A stretch of 35,000 nucleotides of DNA from Anaeromyces robustus. Its lineage: Eukaryota > Neocallimastigomycota > Neocallimastigomycetes > Neocallimastigales > Neocallimastigaceae. The notes under the pieces were generated by a model, which was given only the letters and a program-made list of their open reading frames with translations, was not told the DNA's origin and ran no database searches. A program made the position numbers and the translations under genes. The DNA lies in NCBI GenBank assembly GCA_002104895.1, contig MCFG01000412.1, positions 17,501 through 52,500 on the forward strand, read 5' to 3'. Positions 34,727 through 35,000 of the stretch are shown here, piece by piece (the stretch's first letter is position 1; the number at the start of each line of letters is the position of its first letter).

Positions 34727-35000
34727 ATGGAAAAGGTTGTTGATAAATTTGTAAGATATGTAAAAATAGAAACTACTTCAATTGAAGAAGAAGAAGTTAA
34801 ACAACCAACCAATGATAAGGAATGGGATTTAATTAATTTATTGGCTGATGAATTAAAACAAATGAAATTAGAAGTTACAGTTTCAAAATTTGGATACGTT
34901 TATACAAAGATACCTTCAAATACTGATAAAAAAGTACCAAAAATTTGTTTTATTTCTCATGTTGATACTTCTCCTGAACTCACTGGTAAAAATGTAAACC
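34727..35000 (+). CDS. pepT: Peptidase T (tripeptide aminopeptidase, M20B), truncated by window end
   Basis: Zinc aminopeptidase that removes N-terminal residues from tripeptides, acting in the cytosol. The 91 visible residues start MEKVVDKFVRYVKIETTS and include FISHVDTSPE followed by GKNVN. They track E. coli PepT closely: the metal ligand His78 and the neighbouring Asp80 fall at the same residue numbers, and DTSP-GKNVN is a family hallmark. The start follows an A/T-rich leader (TTTATAAAG before ATG). No intron appears in the visible 274 bp, unlike most neighbours. Peptidase T is chiefly a bacterial enzyme, so acquisition from gut bacteria is plausible; base composition already matches the host. 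The gene continues past 35000. Confidence 0.93.
   Translation, partial: MEKVVDKFVRYVKIETTSIEEEEVKQPTNDKEWDLINLLADELKQMKLEVTVSKFGYVYTKIPSNTDKKVPKICFISHVDTSPELTGKNVN

Overview
This is a strongly AT-rich eukaryotic window. Introns and intergenic DNA are almost pure A/T and full of TTTA, TTA and homopolymer runs, while exons stand out as islands of normal codons. Spliceosomal introns with GTAWGT/GTAAGT-type donors interrupt nearly every gene. The gene set (PUF protein, eL38, LAMMER kinase, TMEM209, LPCAT-like acyltransferase, Slm1-type F-BAR/PH protein) is opisthokont and fungal. Together with the extreme base composition and a bacterial-type peptidase T, it fits an anaerobic gut fungus (Neocallimastigomycota). 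That placement is an inference from style and content, not from a database match.

Layout. 1-3372 (+): 3' part of a Pumilio/PUF RNA-binding protein with all eight repeats, six exons in the window. 4828-8772 (+): an intronless 1314-residue Gln/Lys-rich protein of unknown family, built on nine copies of a Trp-containing module, seven of them in a nearly identical tandem array (mostly 249 bp per unit). 9618-10140 (+): ribosomal protein eL38, four exons. 11029-14033 (-): LAMMER/CLK kinase, eight exons, with a Ser/Arg-rich N-terminal half. 15995-21053 (-): TMEM209-like nuclear-envelope protein, sixteen exons. 24637-27629 (+): LPCAT-family acyltransferase, eight exons. About 27991-28262: a comparatively GC-rich, hairpin-rich block that is probably an uncharacterised non-coding RNA gene. 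29413-32963 (+): Slm1-like F-BAR plus PH protein, ten exons. 34727-35000 (+): start of peptidase T, cut by the window end.

Exon chains were built by hand, by requiring every junction to keep the reading frame and the family alignment. All spliced lengths are multiples of three.

The genes do not form a pathway and there is no operon logic. Two neighbours (the acyltransferase and the Slm1-like protein) both act on membrane lipids, but I see no evidence that this is more than chance. The least explained items are the repeat protein at 4828-8772, the structured RNA-like block near 28.0-28.26 kb, and a 72-nt near-perfect hairpin at 21.23-21.31 kb. No transposon, retroelement, CRISPR array or tRNA was recognised.
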